DNA of 64,000 bases from Arthrobacter gandavensis (GCF_009192735.1 NZ_VTFU01000006.1:124001-188000); one strand, 5' to 3'; numbered from the stretch's first letter, positions 1 through 8,814 are shown. Notes: generated by a model from the sequence alone, not told the origin. Numbers and translations: made by a program.

Positions 1-1
1 G

Positions 2-1381
2 ACGGGCGTGCCAATGGTGGTGGTCGCCAGCCAAATCCCCATCGAGGGCCTGGGTGCACGCCGCCGCGGGATGCTGCACCAGCTGGATGACCAGAAGGCC
101 TCGGCCGCCAACGTCACCAAGAGCCAGCGGTTGATCCAGCACGCGTCCGGCATTCCGTCGGCCATCCAGGATGCGTGGACGGAGGCCATCTCCTCACCGA
201 TGGGACCCGTCTGGCTTGAAGTGCCGCAAAACGTCCTGCTGAACCCCACCATGGTGCCGGCGGTGGAAGATGCGCTGGCTGAACCGTTTGATAACCCGCC
301 CCGCACCGAACTGGTCAAGGAAGCTGTGCGCTGGCTCGCCGCCGCGGAACGCCCAGCGGTCATCGCCGGGGGCGGCACCCGGCGCGGCGGGGCGGAGGAG
401 GATTTACTGGCGCTCGCCAAGAAGCTGCGCGCACCGGTCATCTGCACCCCCGGCGGCAACGGAGCCTTCCCCTGGAACCATGAACTGTCCCTGCAGTCGT
501 GGATCGAGGACCGCCACACCACCGAGGTCCTCGAAGACGCCGACGTATTGCTCGTTGTTGGATCCTCGCTGGGTGAGGTTACCTCTAACTACTTCACCCT
601 GAAGCCCCGCGGCCGGATCATCCAGATTGACGCCGAACCCCGGGTACTGGAATCCAACCAGCCCGCGCTGGGAATTCGGGCGGACGCCGGCCAGGCCCTC
701 GCTGCCCTGGACCGTGCCCTGGAGCAGGCTCTCCTCGATGCGCCCCGCCGGGAACCGGACTGGCACGGGCAGAGCCCGGAGGACGTTGTGGCCGCGACCC
801 TGGCAAAGGTTTCTGCCCGCCTGGACAGCCAGGATCTGGGGATGGAACGCGCCTTCATGGCAGACATCCGCGCTGCCGTCCCTGCCGGCATGCAGACTTT
901 CTGGGACATGACCATCTCCGCCTACTGGGCCTGGAGCTGCTGGGACGCAAAATCCGGCCAGTTCCACTCGGCCCAGGGTGCCGGCGGGCTGGGGTACGGC
1001 TATCCCGGCGCCATCGGAGGCGCCGTCGGCCTCGGGGAACGCGTGCTGGCCGTCTCCGGCGACGGCTCGGCGATGTATTCGATTGCCGAACTGGCCACCG
1101 CCCGGCAGCACAACCTGCCCGTTACCTGGCTGATTGTCGACGACGGCGGCTACGGGATCCTGCGTGAGTACATGGTCGAGGCCTTTGGCAAGGCCACCGC
1201 AACGGAACTTGCCGGCCCGGACTTCGTGAAGCTGGCCGAGGCCTTTGGCGTACCCGCACGGCGGACCACGCCTGACGGTGTCCGGCGGGCGCTGGAGGAA
1301 TCACTGGCTGCCGACGGCCCCAACGTGGTGGTGGTGGAGGCGACAATCGGCCTGTTCGCTCCGACCCACCTGGGGCTCTGA
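2..1381 (+). CDS. Thiamine-diphosphate-dependent enzyme, acetolactate synthase-like (5' end cut by window)
   Basis: This is the C-terminal 460 residues or so of a ThDP enzyme of the acetolactate synthase/benzoylformate decarboxylase superfamily. The frame is open to the left edge, and family members run to about 550-600 residues, so the N-terminal part of the pyrimidine-binding domain is missing; the GTG at 8 is not the true start. The central domain is visible around RPAVIAGGG and VLLVVGSSLGE. The C-terminal ThDP domain carries GDGSAMYSIAELA followed by LIVDDGGYGIL. Many relatives have Asn-Asn where this protein has Asp-Asp in the cofactor motif; Asp is tolerated in some subfamilies. The exact substrate (acetolactate, a benzoylformate-like acid or another 2-oxoacid) cannot be read from this fragment. 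The next gene is convergent, 27 nt away. Confidence 0.85.
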   Translation, partial: TGVPMVVVASQIPIEGLGARRRGMLHQLDDQKASAANVTKSQRLIQHASGIPSAIQDAWTEAISSPMGPVWLEVPQNVLLNPTMVPAVEDALAEPFDNPPRTELVKEAVRWLAAAERPAVIAGGGTRRGGAEEDLLALAKKLRAPVICTPGGNGAFPWNHELSLQSWIEDRHTTEVLEDADVLLVVGSSLGEVTSNYFTLKPRGRIIQIDAEPRVLESNQPALGIRADAGQALAALDRALEQALLDAPRREPDWHGQSPEDVVAATLAKVSARLDSQDLGMERAFMADIRAAVPAGMQTFWDMTISAYWAWSCWDAKSGQFHSAQGAGGLGYGYPGAIGGAVGLGERVLAVSGDGSAMYSIAELATARQHNLPVTWLIVDDGGYGILREYMVEAFGKATATELAGPDFVKLAEAFGVPARRTTPDGVRRALEESLAADGPNVVVVEATIGLFAPTHLGL

Positions 1382-1408
1382 CTCCGGAGACCTCTTCCCG
1401 CTGGTGCG

Positions 1409-2071
1409 TCAGTCTTCGGGTTCTTCCTTCTCCAGCGGGCGGATATAGAAGCAGTCCGGGAAACGGGTGGCGGCTGCCCGCCAGCCGTCCCGGGCCGAGG
1501 GCATTGGCCGGGCGGAGAACACTGACACCCGTTTGACCTCCCAGGCCCGGTTGTCCCGCCGGAGCACATGTTCACCATGCAGGGACCGGATGAGCCGCCA
1601 GCCCTGCGCGCATGCCTCGGTCAGGTGACGGACTTCCTCGGCCCGCGCGACCGGTCCCAGGATCCGGGTGCTGCCTGCCGGGAATCCGGCGGGTTCCCGG
1701 GCCGGGACGGCAGCTGTTGCCTGGGCGCCGGCCGGAAAGTAGTTCGGATCGAACCGCTGCTGGACTGCCTGCCGCGACGTGCCCAGAACGCTGCCGATTT
1801 TCGCCCAGCTCACCCCGCCGTCATGGGCTGCCCTCACGGCCTGACCCTGCAACTCGGAGGAGATCCGCACCAGGTCGTGGAAGGAGGCGACGGCAGCGAG
1901 CAACTGCTCTGTGGAGGGCAGGGCTCCGGCGGCAGCATCGCTGGAAGAGGGAGCGTCAGAGGAAAGGGGCGCATCAGAGGAAGGGGGCGCCTGACTGGAG
2001 GATTCAGCTCCATGCGCCGCTGCGAGCTTGGACAGTTCAACGGCCAGCCGCGCATCGGAGAAAGCGGTCAT
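1409..2071 (-). CDS. Helix-turn-helix protein of unknown function
   Basis: This 220-residue protein is not a recognised named family. Residues about 88-108 (VSWAKIGSVLGTSRQAVQQR) form a convincing helix-turn-helix, preceded by a Ser/Pro/Ala-rich linker (about 25-50) with near-repeated PSSDAPLSSDAPSSSDA segments. The C-terminal half is rich in Arg and Trp and may be a separate domain. Its start overlaps the stop of the upstream membrane-protein gene (ATGA at 2068-2071), so the two are probably translationally coupled. I infer a DNA-binding protein; regulator or nucleoid-associated roles are both possible. Confidence 0.75.
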   Translation of the reverse strand: MTAFSDARLAVELSKLAAAHGAESSSQAPPSSDAPLSSDAPSSSDAAAGALPSTEQLLAAVASFHDLVRISSELQGQAVRAAHDGGVSWAKIGSVLGTSRQAVQQRFDPNYFPAGAQATAAVPAREPAGFPAGSTRILGPVARAEEVRHLTEACAQGWRLIRSLHGEHVLRRDNRAWEVKRVSVFSARPMPSARDGWRAAATRFPDCFYIRPLEKEEPED

Positions 2072-2307
2072 GAGGCGTCGTCACCGGGGCGCCACGATCC
2101 GGGCCGGGAAGCTGCCGTCGATCTCTGAAGGTGGGGCGTCAGCAGCCAAGCTATGCCGGCGACGACGAGGATCCAGCCGGTGATGCTGATGATGAGGCCG
2201 GGAACACCCATTCCGATGAATGCTCCAACCACGCCGAGGCCAAGGCCGGCAAGGACAACAATGAGCAGCAACCGCCTGGTCGATTTAACTTTCGCTTCCG
2301 GGTTCAT
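2068..2307 (-). CDS. Small two-helix membrane protein
   Basis: A 79-residue protein with a basic N-terminus, two hydrophobic stretches (about residues 12-33 and 36-56) separated by a Gly/Pro turn, and a polar basic C-terminal tail. It looks like an inner-membrane hairpin. It overlaps the following helix-turn-helix gene by four bases and is probably its operon partner. No specific function can be assigned. Confidence 0.65.
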   Translation of the reverse strand: MNPEAKVKSTRRLLLIVVLAGLGLGVVGAFIGMGVPGLIISITGWILVVAGIAWLLTPHLQRSTAASRPGSWRPGDDAS

Positions 2308-2408
2308 GAACGCAAGGCTAGCTTGCCCTCTCCCGTGTGAGCAAGACCACCTTGCATGTGGCTCTTTCGAGAGTTGTGAGTGTCACCAAACTTTCCCCGG
2401 CAAATTGG

Positions 2409-2454
2409 TTGACTCAGGCAAGCAGTCGGCTTATTGTTGCCTGAGGCAAACAAT
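2409..2454 (+). promoter_or_regulatory. Promoter with two overlapping MarR-type palindromes
   Basis: A sigma70-type promoter can be drawn: TTGACT at 2409-2414, a 17-nt spacer, and TATTGT at 2432-2437. Two copies of the same 13-nt palindrome cover it: TTGACTCAGGCAA at 2409-2421 (one arm mismatch) and TTGCCTGAGGCAA at 2437-2449 (perfect arms), 28 bp centre to centre. The second copy extends outward to an ATTGT/ACAAT pair. This layout is expected for an autorepressing MarR dimer blocking both the -35 and -10 elements of its own operon. Confidence 0.7.
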
Positions 2455-2478
2455 AAAGTGCTTCCAGGCAGGTGTTTC

Positions 2479-2976
2479 GTGGCCGTAAACCAGCAGACCG
2501 CTGAAGAATTAATTGTCCAAGTGTTCCGGCTCCAGCGTGAGCTGCGCTGCGTGGCCCAGCGAAGCACCGACCCCCGCGGGCCGGGCACTGCGCTGCAGGC
2601 AGTCCTGCGTCTCATCGGGGAACAGCCGGAAATCCGGGCAACGGAACTGGCGAAAAAGCTCGGCATTGGTGCGGCGGGCCTGAGCCGGCACATCTCCGAG
2701 CTCGTGGAGATGGGCTATGTGTCCCGTCGTCCACACCCGGAGGACGGCCGGGCGTACCTGATCAGCCTCACTCCGGCCGGAAGCTCGGCGGTGGTGGAAG
2801 AGATGCGCCGCCGTTCCGAACTGCTGCAGCAAATGCTGGATGACTGGTCCAACGAGGAAGCAACGTCCGCCAGCGATTCCCTGGCCAAACTGGCCGACAC
2901 ACTGCATACATCGATCCGAGCAATGAAGCCGGGCACCCATCAACCGCCCATCCCGGCAGGAGAAAAAACCAAGTGA
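2479..2976 (+). CDS. MarR family transcriptional regulator
   Basis: A 165-residue winged-helix regulator of the MarR family. The recognition region is visible as IRATELAKKLGIGAAGLSRH, followed by the wing VSRRPHPEDGRAYLISLT, and N- and C-terminal helices that would form the dimer interface. The GTG at 2479 is chosen as start because the frame upstream of it contains the promoter and palindromes; a TTG at 2434 would place the operator inside the gene. The stop overlaps the GTG start of the exporter gene (GTGA). It most likely represses this two-gene operon until a toxic ligand binds. Confidence 0.88.
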   Translation: MAVNQQTAEELIVQVFRLQRELRCVAQRSTDPRGPGTALQAVLRLIGEQPEIRATELAKKLGIGAAGLSRHISELVEMGYVSRRPHPEDGRAYLISLTPAGSSAVVEEMRRRSELLQQMLDDWSNEEATSASDSLAKLADTLHTSIRAMKPGTHQPPIPAGEKTK

Positions 2977-4808
2977 CAGAGCCGCAAAGATCCAGCACCG
3001 CAGAGAACCCGAACACCTCGGCCCCCGCAGGCACGTCCGGCAGCAGCCCGAAACGTGGAAAGAGCGGCAAACCCGCCCGCCAAGCCCAGGTCCCCGGAGA
3101 AATGAGCCACCGGCAGATCCTGCAGGCACTGACCGGCCTGTTGGCCGCCCTGTTCACGGCTATGCTGAGCACCACCATCGTGGCCAACGCGCTGCCGACC
3201 ATCATGGCGGACCTGCACGGCACCCAGACCGACTTCGCCTGGGTCGTGACCGCGGCGCTGCTGGCCAACGCCGTGTCCACTCCCATCTGGGGAAAGCTAG
3301 CTGATCTTTTCAGCAAGAAACTCCTCGTCCAGCTGAGCATCATCGTCTTCGTCATCGGTTCCGTGGTGGCCGGGCTCGCCGACAACATGCCGGTCCTGCT
3401 TACTGCACGGGTCATCCAGGGGATCGGCATGGGTGGACTGACCGCTCTGGTCCAGGCCGTCATCGGCTCGATCATTCCGCCACGCGAGCGCGGCCGGTAC
3501 TCCGGCTATATGGGCGCAGTCATGGCCGTTGCCACCGCAGGCGGCCCCCTGCTGGGCGGCTTTATCGTGGACAGCCCGCTGGGCTGGCGATGGACCTTCT
3601 TCCTGTGCGTGCCGCTTGCCGTGGTTGCACTGTTCCTCCTGCAGGTCACCCTTCGCCTGCCCCACACCCGGCGCAAGGTCAGCATCGACTGGCTGGGTTC
3701 CATCCTGCTCACCGCCGGGGTTTCCCTGCTGCTGATCTGGGTCTCGTTTGCCGGCAAGGACGGCTACTACGAATGGATGTCCTGGCAGACCGCCGCCATG
3801 GTGGGCACGAGCATCGTGCTGCTGGCGCTTTTGGTCCTGGTGGAATCCAAGGTCCGTGAACCCATCATTCCGCTGAAGATCATCCGCGAACGCACCACTG
3901 CGCTGGCCATTGTGGCCTCGGTTGCCGTTGGCATTGCCATGTTCGGTTCCACCACCTTCCTGGGACAGTACTTCCAGATCGCCCGCGGCTACAGCCCCAC
4001 CGAAGCGGGCCTCCTGATGCTCCCCATGATCGCGGGGAACCTGATGGGATCCGTTGGCTCCGGTCAGCTGATCAGCCGCTTCGGCAAATGGAAGAGGTAC
4101 CTGATCGCCGGGACGATCATGGTCATAGCCGGCACCGGACTGGCCGGCAGCATGGACCATGAAACCGACATGCTCCTGGTCAGCCTCTACATCTTCGTGC
4201 TCGGCCTGGGCATGGGCCTGCTCATGCAGAACCTCGTCCTGGCCGTCCAGAACACGGTCAAGGTTTCCGAAGTTGGATCGGCCAGCGCGTCCATCGCGTT
4301 CTTCCGCACGGTGGGCGGTGCTGTGGGTGTATCAGTCCTGGGCGCGGTAATGTCCAGTTCGGTCAGCAGCCGGGCAGCCGACGGCCTGCGTGCCGCCAAC
4401 ATTCCGGTGACTGACGGCGGAGCCGGAGACTCATTGGATATTGGCGGGCTGCCCGAGGCCGTCCAGGGCATCTTCCGTGCCGCCTACGGCGACGCCACGG
4501 CCACCATCTTCCAGATCGCCGCCGTCATTTCCGTAGTTGCACTGATTGCCGTGCTGTTCATTAAGGAACAGGTGCTGCGCCGCACCCTGGACATCCAGCC
4601 GACAGCCAAGATGCCGGTCGAGCCGGGACTGACCGGGGGATCCGAAATGGTGAACTCCGGCGCCATGCCCACCGTTCCCGCCGCTGCGGCGGGTCCTTCC
4701 ACTGTCCCGTCTCCCGCTGAGTCTGACGGCGGCGGAGAGCCGGACAGGGGAGCGCGGTCCCGCACGGCAGCCGGTGCCCGGCCCTCCAGCTACGAGACCG
4801 AAAGCTGA
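2973..4808 (+). CDS. MFS multidrug exporter, DHA2 (14-helix) type
   Basis: A 611-residue major facilitator of the EmrB/QacA drug:H+ antiporter type. After a polar N-terminal segment of about 45 residues come up to 14 hydrophobic helices. The family signatures are visible: an early TTIVANALPTIMADL helix, WVVTAALLANAVSTPIWGKL with the following loop, and the motif-C-like GGPLLGGFIVD in helix 5. The C-terminal 70 residues are Pro/Ala/Ser-rich and probably cytoplasmic. It starts with GTG overlapping the MarR stop, so it shares the MarR promoter. Substrates cannot be predicted. A strong hairpin follows at 4838. Confidence 0.92.
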   Translation: MTEPQRSSTAENPNTSAPAGTSGSSPKRGKSGKPARQAQVPGEMSHRQILQALTGLLAALFTAMLSTTIVANALPTIMADLHGTQTDFAWVVTAALLANAVSTPIWGKLADLFSKKLLVQLSIIVFVIGSVVAGLADNMPVLLTARVIQGIGMGGLTALVQAVIGSIIPPRERGRYSGYMGAVMAVATAGGPLLGGFIVDSPLGWRWTFFLCVPLAVVALFLLQVTLRLPHTRRKVSIDWLGSILLTAGVSLLLIWVSFAGKDGYYEWMSWQTAAMVGTSIVLLALLVLVESKVREPIIPLKIIRERTTALAIVASVAVGIAMFGSTTFLGQYFQIARGYSPTEAGLLMLPMIAGNLMGSVGSGQLISRFGKWKRYLIAGTIMVIAGTGLAGSMDHETDMLLVSLYIFVLGLGMGLLMQNLVLAVQNTVKVSEVGSASASIAFFRTVGGAVGVSVLGAVMSSSVSSRAADGLRAANIPVTDGGAGDSLDIGGLPEAVQGIFRAAYGDATATIFQIAAVISVVALIAVLFIKEQVLRRTLDIQPTAKMPVEPGLTGGSEMVNSGAMPTVPAAAAGPSTVPSPAESDGGGEPDRGARSRTAAGARPSSYETES

Positions 4809-4837
4809 CGAGCGGCAGCTCCAACGCCTGAAACCCA

Positions 4838-4877
4838 GACTCCGGCCCGGTCCCCTCAGCGGGGCCGGGCCGGAGTC
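4838..4877. terminator. GC-rich stem-loop terminator between convergent genes
   Basis: A perfect 13-bp stem (4838-4850 with 4865-4877) extended inward by CCCC/GGGG around a short loop. It lies 29 nt after the exporter stop and before the convergent ASCH gene ends. There is no long T tract, as is common in actinobacteria. Confidence 0.7.
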
Positions 4878-4967
4878 ATCCCGGTGAACCTCTGCCGGTG
4901 GATGTGGGCGGGGAAATAGGTGGGAGGGCGGATTCCGGCAAGCTGCGGCCAAGCTTCGGTACAGCTG

Positions 4968-5477
4968 TCAGGAACCGAGCGAACCGCGGGCAGGCCAGAC
5001 CAGGTCGAAGCGTTCGAAGACCAGCTCATCCCTCTCCGACCAGCTTTCACCCCGCGCCGCGGCTGTACGTTCCCAGTACTTTTGGTGCTCCCGCCGCCAG
5101 GATGCCAGGGACAGGTCGTCCTCTCCCTCATCGCGCGCGAAGGCTTCATCTGCGTCGGCGAAGGTTCCGATCTTCAGTTCGGTGGTGCGCAGAATGGCTC
5201 CCGGCTCCCCGCTGCCGTCGCAGACAACCCAGTGGACGCCGATCCGGGGCAGCGGTTCGCCTTCGGCCATGTATTCGGCCACGTGAGATGAAGTGGCCCG
5301 CTTGCGTCCGGCCAACACCAGCGACAGCAGTTGATCGGCAAGTTCCGGTGAGTCGCCGAACGCCTCGACGGTGTAGGTCCCGGCGGCTGCGGCCTGCCGG
5401 GGAAAGGCGGCTGCGTACGCATCCCAGAAACGGGCGGCGGCGTCGTAATCGAGAACGGGTTCCGTGGATGTTTCCAT
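4968..5477 (-). CDS. ASCH domain-containing protein
   Basis: A 169-residue protein of the ASCH superfamily, whose members have a PUA-like beta-barrel fold and are thought to bind RNA or act as small nucleoside amidohydrolases. The diagnostic segment is LAGRKRATSS (GxKxATSS type) near residue 57, followed by GVHWVVCDGSGEPGAILRT and a Trp/Glu-rich C-terminus. Its length matches bacterial homologues. It is convergent with the exporter gene and followed by the FAD hydroxylase gene in the same orientation after a short gap, so it may simply be read through from that operon. Confidence 0.85.
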   Translation of the reverse strand: METSTEPVLDYDAAARFWDAYAAAFPRQAAAAGTYTVEAFGDSPELADQLLSLVLAGRKRATSSHVAEYMAEGEPLPRIGVHWVVCDGSGEPGAILRTTELKIGTFADADEAFARDEGEDDLSLASWRREHQKYWERTAAARGESWSERDELVFERFDLVWPARGSLGS

Positions 5478-5492
5478 ACCCGCAAGTCTGCA

Positions 5493-6737
5493 CTACTGCA
5501 TGGTGAAGCGGCGGGCCACCAGGTTTCCCGCGGCCCGGATCCGGAAAAGACGGGACAGGCCGGCATTGCGGGCCGCCAGCAGGCGAGGTGCCAAGGGCCG
5601 GCCGAGCACCATGTTCAGCTGGGCCTGAAGGGATGCGACGACGGCGGCCCGGCGCCTGTTCCGTCCAAAAGCCGCCAGCGCCGCGCCCACATCCTCTCCG
5701 CGCAGGGACGCAACGATGATCGGGGCGAGTTCGGCGGCGTCCAGCCAGCCGAGGTTCATGCCCTGCCCGCCGATCGGACTGACCTCGTGGGCCGCATCGC
5801 CGATGAGCACGGTCCGGCCGCGCACCAGGTCACGCGCCAGCCCGGTACGCACCGAGAACGCACTGAGCATGGTGTTCGACGCCGGATCCGGACGCACGCC
5901 GGTCCGCTCGGCCACCAGCGCAGCCAAGTCTGCGGCCGTGGCTCCGGACAAGAGCGTGTCAGTGTGGGCGACCCAGCGCCGGATGCCGCCGGGCAGCGGA
6001 AAGGATTCCACAATGCCTCCAGACTCCAGGTACAGCACGCCCACCGGGCCGTCGCCCGTGGTGTCCGCGAAATCGCCCATGAGGTAGGTGTCCGGCAAAT
6101 CCCGGGTTCGGCACGACGTGCCCAGCAATCGACGCACGGGAGAGCGTGCGCCGTCGGCGGCCACGGTGATCCGGGCCGATGTCTCAAAAGGCCGGCCCGG
6201 CTGTGCTTCACCGGCCAGGCCCGGCTGTGCCACCCCGGCCAGCTCCGGCCGTGGCACGCCCGCAAACCCGGTGGTGCCGCGCAGCAGGACCCGGCTGCCG
6301 TCGTCGTGCAGGCTGTCCACCTTCGCCCCGCGCACCAGGGCGTGTGGATCCAGTTCGCGCAGCCGGGCCTCCAAAATCGCCTCGGTCCGCAGCTGAGGCA
6401 GGGTCAGCACATACGGGAATTCCGAAGAAGCAGCGGAAAAATCCACCGCCGCCACGGGCCGGCCGCTGCTGCGGGCCTCGCCGCGGCGGATCTGCACACC
6501 TTCGCTGCTCATCTCTTTCGCGACACCGGCCTGGGTCAGTGCCGCCAGCGCCGGCGGATGGATGCCGATGGCCCGTGAGTGCTCCGACCTTTCCCGCCGC
6601 TGTTCCAGCACCTGCACGCTCACTCCGGCCTGGGCCAGCAGCACCGCGAGGAAGATGCCCACCGGTCCGCCGCCCACCACTGCCACGTCGGTGGCCGTCC
6701 GGGGAAGGATGGGATGCGGCAGTTGAAGGGTCGTCAT
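5493..6737 (-). CDS. FAD-dependent hydroxylase (SrsC-like), phenolic-lipid operon
   Basis: A 414-residue class A flavoprotein monooxygenase. The Rossmann GGGPVG is at residues 22-27, the ADG motif at 194-196, and GDAAHEVSPIGGQGMNLG begins at 313. The ATG at 6737 is chosen because it overlaps the methyltransferase stop (ATGA); the frame upstream belongs to that gene. Residues about 160-181 hold three near-copies of an octapeptide (GVPRPELA type), an unusual insertion. By analogy with Streptomyces srsABC, where SrsC hydroxylates the methylated alkylresorcinol, it is predicted to oxidise the aromatic ring of the lipid made by this operon. The substrate is inferred from context. Confidence 0.85.
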   Translation of the reverse strand: MTTLQLPHPILPRTATDVAVVGGGPVGIFLAVLLAQAGVSVQVLEQRRERSEHSRAIGIHPPALAALTQAGVAKEMSSEGVQIRRGEARSSGRPVAAVDFSAASSEFPYVLTLPQLRTEAILEARLRELDPHALVRGAKVDSLHDDGSRVLLRGTTGFAGVPRPELAGVAQPGLAGEAQPGRPFETSARITVAADGARSPVRRLLGTSCRTRDLPDTYLMGDFADTTGDGPVGVLYLESGGIVESFPLPGGIRRWVAHTDTLLSGATAADLAALVAERTGVRPDPASNTMLSAFSVRTGLARDLVRGRTVLIGDAAHEVSPIGGQGMNLGWLDAAELAPIIVASLRGEDVGAALAAFGRNRRRAAVVASLQAQLNMVLGRPLAPRLLAARNAGLSRLFRIRAAGNLVARRFTMQ

Positions 6738-7543
6738 CCTTTGATTCCTGACGTGTATCCCGGCGTTGTCCGCATCAGCAGGTTCTGCCACGGGTGCTGC
6801 TGCAGGCTCTGCCAGCCTGGTGGTGCTGCGGCTGCCAACTCCGCCGCGGTGTAACTGCGCCGGATGGAGGTGAGCCCGTCCTGCCGGATAAAGCTCCCCG
6901 GAAAAAAGGGCAGGGTCCCCACGGAAAACAGCGCGTAGCCCCACCGGCTGCGTTCGATGTCGCAGTGCAGGCTCAACCGGCTGCCCAGCTGCTCGGAGTC
7001 GGTGAGCAGCGCGGAGAACTGCTCACCGGTGAGGTGATGCAGCACATGGTTGGAGATGACGACGTCGTAGGTCCGGCCCTCGTCCACGAGCTCCGAGCTG
7101 AACGCCCGGCGGAACGAGAGGCCGGGCAGCGCCGGGCGTGAGGACGCGAACTCATGCGCCCGCGCGTCGGGATCTATTCCGGTGATTTCCAGCCGCAGGC
7201 CGTCCCGCCGCGCCCAGCGGGCCAGCATGCGCGGCACATCGCCGCCGCCGGAGCCAATGTCCAGCAGGGTGTTGGTCCGTCCGGAGCTGAACTGCGGGCG
7301 CAGATATCGGACGTAGTTGCGTCTCCAGCCGGACACCACGGAATTGATGAGCCAGAACTGGGCATAGGTGCGCCGGAGTTTCTCCGGATCACAGTCCGGC
7401 AGGTCCATTTCCTCCACGGCAGCTGGGTCCCTCTCCGCCAGGGACCGAAGGCGCGGCGGGGTCAGGCGCCGCGCCATGGGACCCTGTGCCAGGGAGCCGC
7501 GGCCGCCGGCCTTGTTGGGCGCGGTGGAGGCTTCGCCGCTCAC
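6734..7543 (-). CDS. Class I SAM methyltransferase (SrsB-like), phenolic-lipid operon
   Basis: A 269-residue SAM-dependent methyltransferase with motif I at LLDIGSGGGDVP (residues 93-104), an acidic strand-2 end at GIDPDARA and motif IV near DVVISNHVLHHL. Its start overlaps the polyketide synthase stop and its stop overlaps the hydroxylase start, both as ATGA, so the three genes are translationally coupled. In Streptomyces, SrsB O-methylates alkylresorcinols made by the type III synthase SrsA; the same role is inferred here. Confidence 0.85.
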   Translation of the reverse strand: MSGEASTAPNKAGGRGSLAQGPMARRLTPPRLRSLAERDPAAVEEMDLPDCDPEKLRRTYAQFWLINSVVSGWRRNYVRYLRPQFSSGRTNTLLDIGSGGGDVPRMLARWARRDGLRLEITGIDPDARAHEFASSRPALPGLSFRRAFSSELVDEGRTYDVVISNHVLHHLTGEQFSALLTDSEQLGSRLSLHCDIERSRWGYALFSVGTLPFFPGSFIRQDGLTSIRRSYTAAELAAAAPPGWQSLQQHPWQNLLMRTTPGYTSGIKG

Positions 7544-8814
7544 ACGCCCGCCGGGGCCGGCACCGCTGACGGTTCCTGCGCTTCTGTTTCGCGCGCGGCT
7601 TTTGGCGTCCCATCCTGAACCCTGTCCTGAACCTCGGGCCGGGCCTTCGCCTGTTCTCCTCCGGTCGCCGGTTCCGGGCTCACCGGACCGCCGACGCGGG
7701 TGAACAGCCCGGTCTCCACGGTCAGGCCAGGGCCGAAGGCCATGGAGCAGATCCGCTCATTACCGCCGTTGAACGGCTGGTCCAGGATGTGCTTGAGCAC
7801 AAACAGCACGGTGGCACTGGACATGTTGCCCCAGTTGCGCAGGGTTTCGCGGGCCGGAACCAGCTGGTCCTCGGTCAGGTCTAGCTTGGCTTCCACCTTG
7901 TCCAGGATGCTCCGCCCGCCGGGATGGATGGCCCAGTGCTCAATATCGCGGTACGGCAGCCCGGCCATTGAAGGATCACGGGCAAGCAACGGTTCCAGTG
8001 CACCGACAATGTGGTCGTCGATGATGTGCGGAACATAGGTTCCGAGCACCATCTCAAACCCCTCATCCCCGATGTTCCAGGCCATGGATTCCTCGCCCAC
8101 CGGGGTCAGCACGGTTTCGAAGTGGTCCAGCTGGATGCCCGGCGCATTGCCGGGCAGGTCGCGGGCTGTGATGACGGCCGCGGCGGCGCCGTCGGCAAAC
8201 AGCGACGATCCCATGATGGTGTCCGGATCATTGGACGTGCGCACATGCAGGGAACACAGTTCGGCGCTGACTACGAGCACCACGGCTTCAGGGTCGGCAT
8301 CACAGAAGGACTTTGCTGCCCGCATTGCCGGGAAGGCGGCATAGCAGCCCATAAAACCAAGATGGAACCGCTGCACCGATGCGTTCAGGCCCAGCGCCCG
8401 GACCACTTTGTAATCCGGTCCGGGATTGAAAAACCCGGTGCAGGAGACGGTAATTACGTGGGTAATGTCCTCCGGACCAATGCCCTCGCATGCATCGACG
8501 GCTTTTTGGGCGGATTCAATGAAAAGTTTGGTGGCTTCGGTGGCGAAAATGTCGTTTCTGGTTTTGGTGCTGGGACTCAGCATGTGCCCGGAGGCGGAGT
8601 CGAAGAAAACAGGATTTTCCGACCGGTTCGTGAGGGAGAGTTCCTCAAGGGCGGTGCGTCGGGTGTCGATGGCCGCCGAATTGAAACACGTGGTAACGAG
8701 CCTTTGTCCGAGCCTGGTGAGGCCGGGCTGGGCTGCGAAAACATCCCGTGCTTCGGTTTGGACCAGCACAGTGGGGGGAACAGCAATTTCCAGTGATCTG
8801 AGAGTAACCGTCAT
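7540..8814 (-). CDS. Type III polyketide synthase (alkylresorcinol/alkylpyrone synthase-like)
   Basis: A 424-residue chalcone/stilbene synthase superfamily enzyme. The catalytic triad is visible: Cys157 in GFMGCYAAFP, His297 in AIHPGGRSIL and Asn330 in WGNMSSATVLFVL. Related bacterial enzymes condense long-chain acyl-CoA starters with malonyl-CoA into alkylresorcinols or alkylpyrones. The last 50 or so residues are an extra Pro/Glu/Gln-rich tail beyond the usual length of about 370. The gene opens the operon; there is no strong ribosome site before the ATG at 8814. The order synthase, methyltransferase, hydroxylase matches srsABC. Confidence 0.92.
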   Translation of the reverse strand: MTVTLRSLEIAVPPTVLVQTEARDVFAAQPGLTRLGQRLVTTCFNSAAIDTRRTALEELSLTNRSENPVFFDSASGHMLSPSTKTRNDIFATEATKLFIESAQKAVDACEGIGPEDITHVITVSCTGFFNPGPDYKVVRALGLNASVQRFHLGFMGCYAAFPAMRAAKSFCDADPEAVVLVVSAELCSLHVRTSNDPDTIMGSSLFADGAAAAVITARDLPGNAPGIQLDHFETVLTPVGEESMAWNIGDEGFEMVLGTYVPHIIDDHIVGALEPLLARDPSMAGLPYRDIEHWAIHPGGRSILDKVEAKLDLTEDQLVPARETLRNWGNMSSATVLFVLKHILDQPFNGGNERICSMAFGPGLTVETGLFTRVGGPVSPEPATGGEQAKARPEVQDRVQDGTPKAARETEAQEPSAVPAPAGV

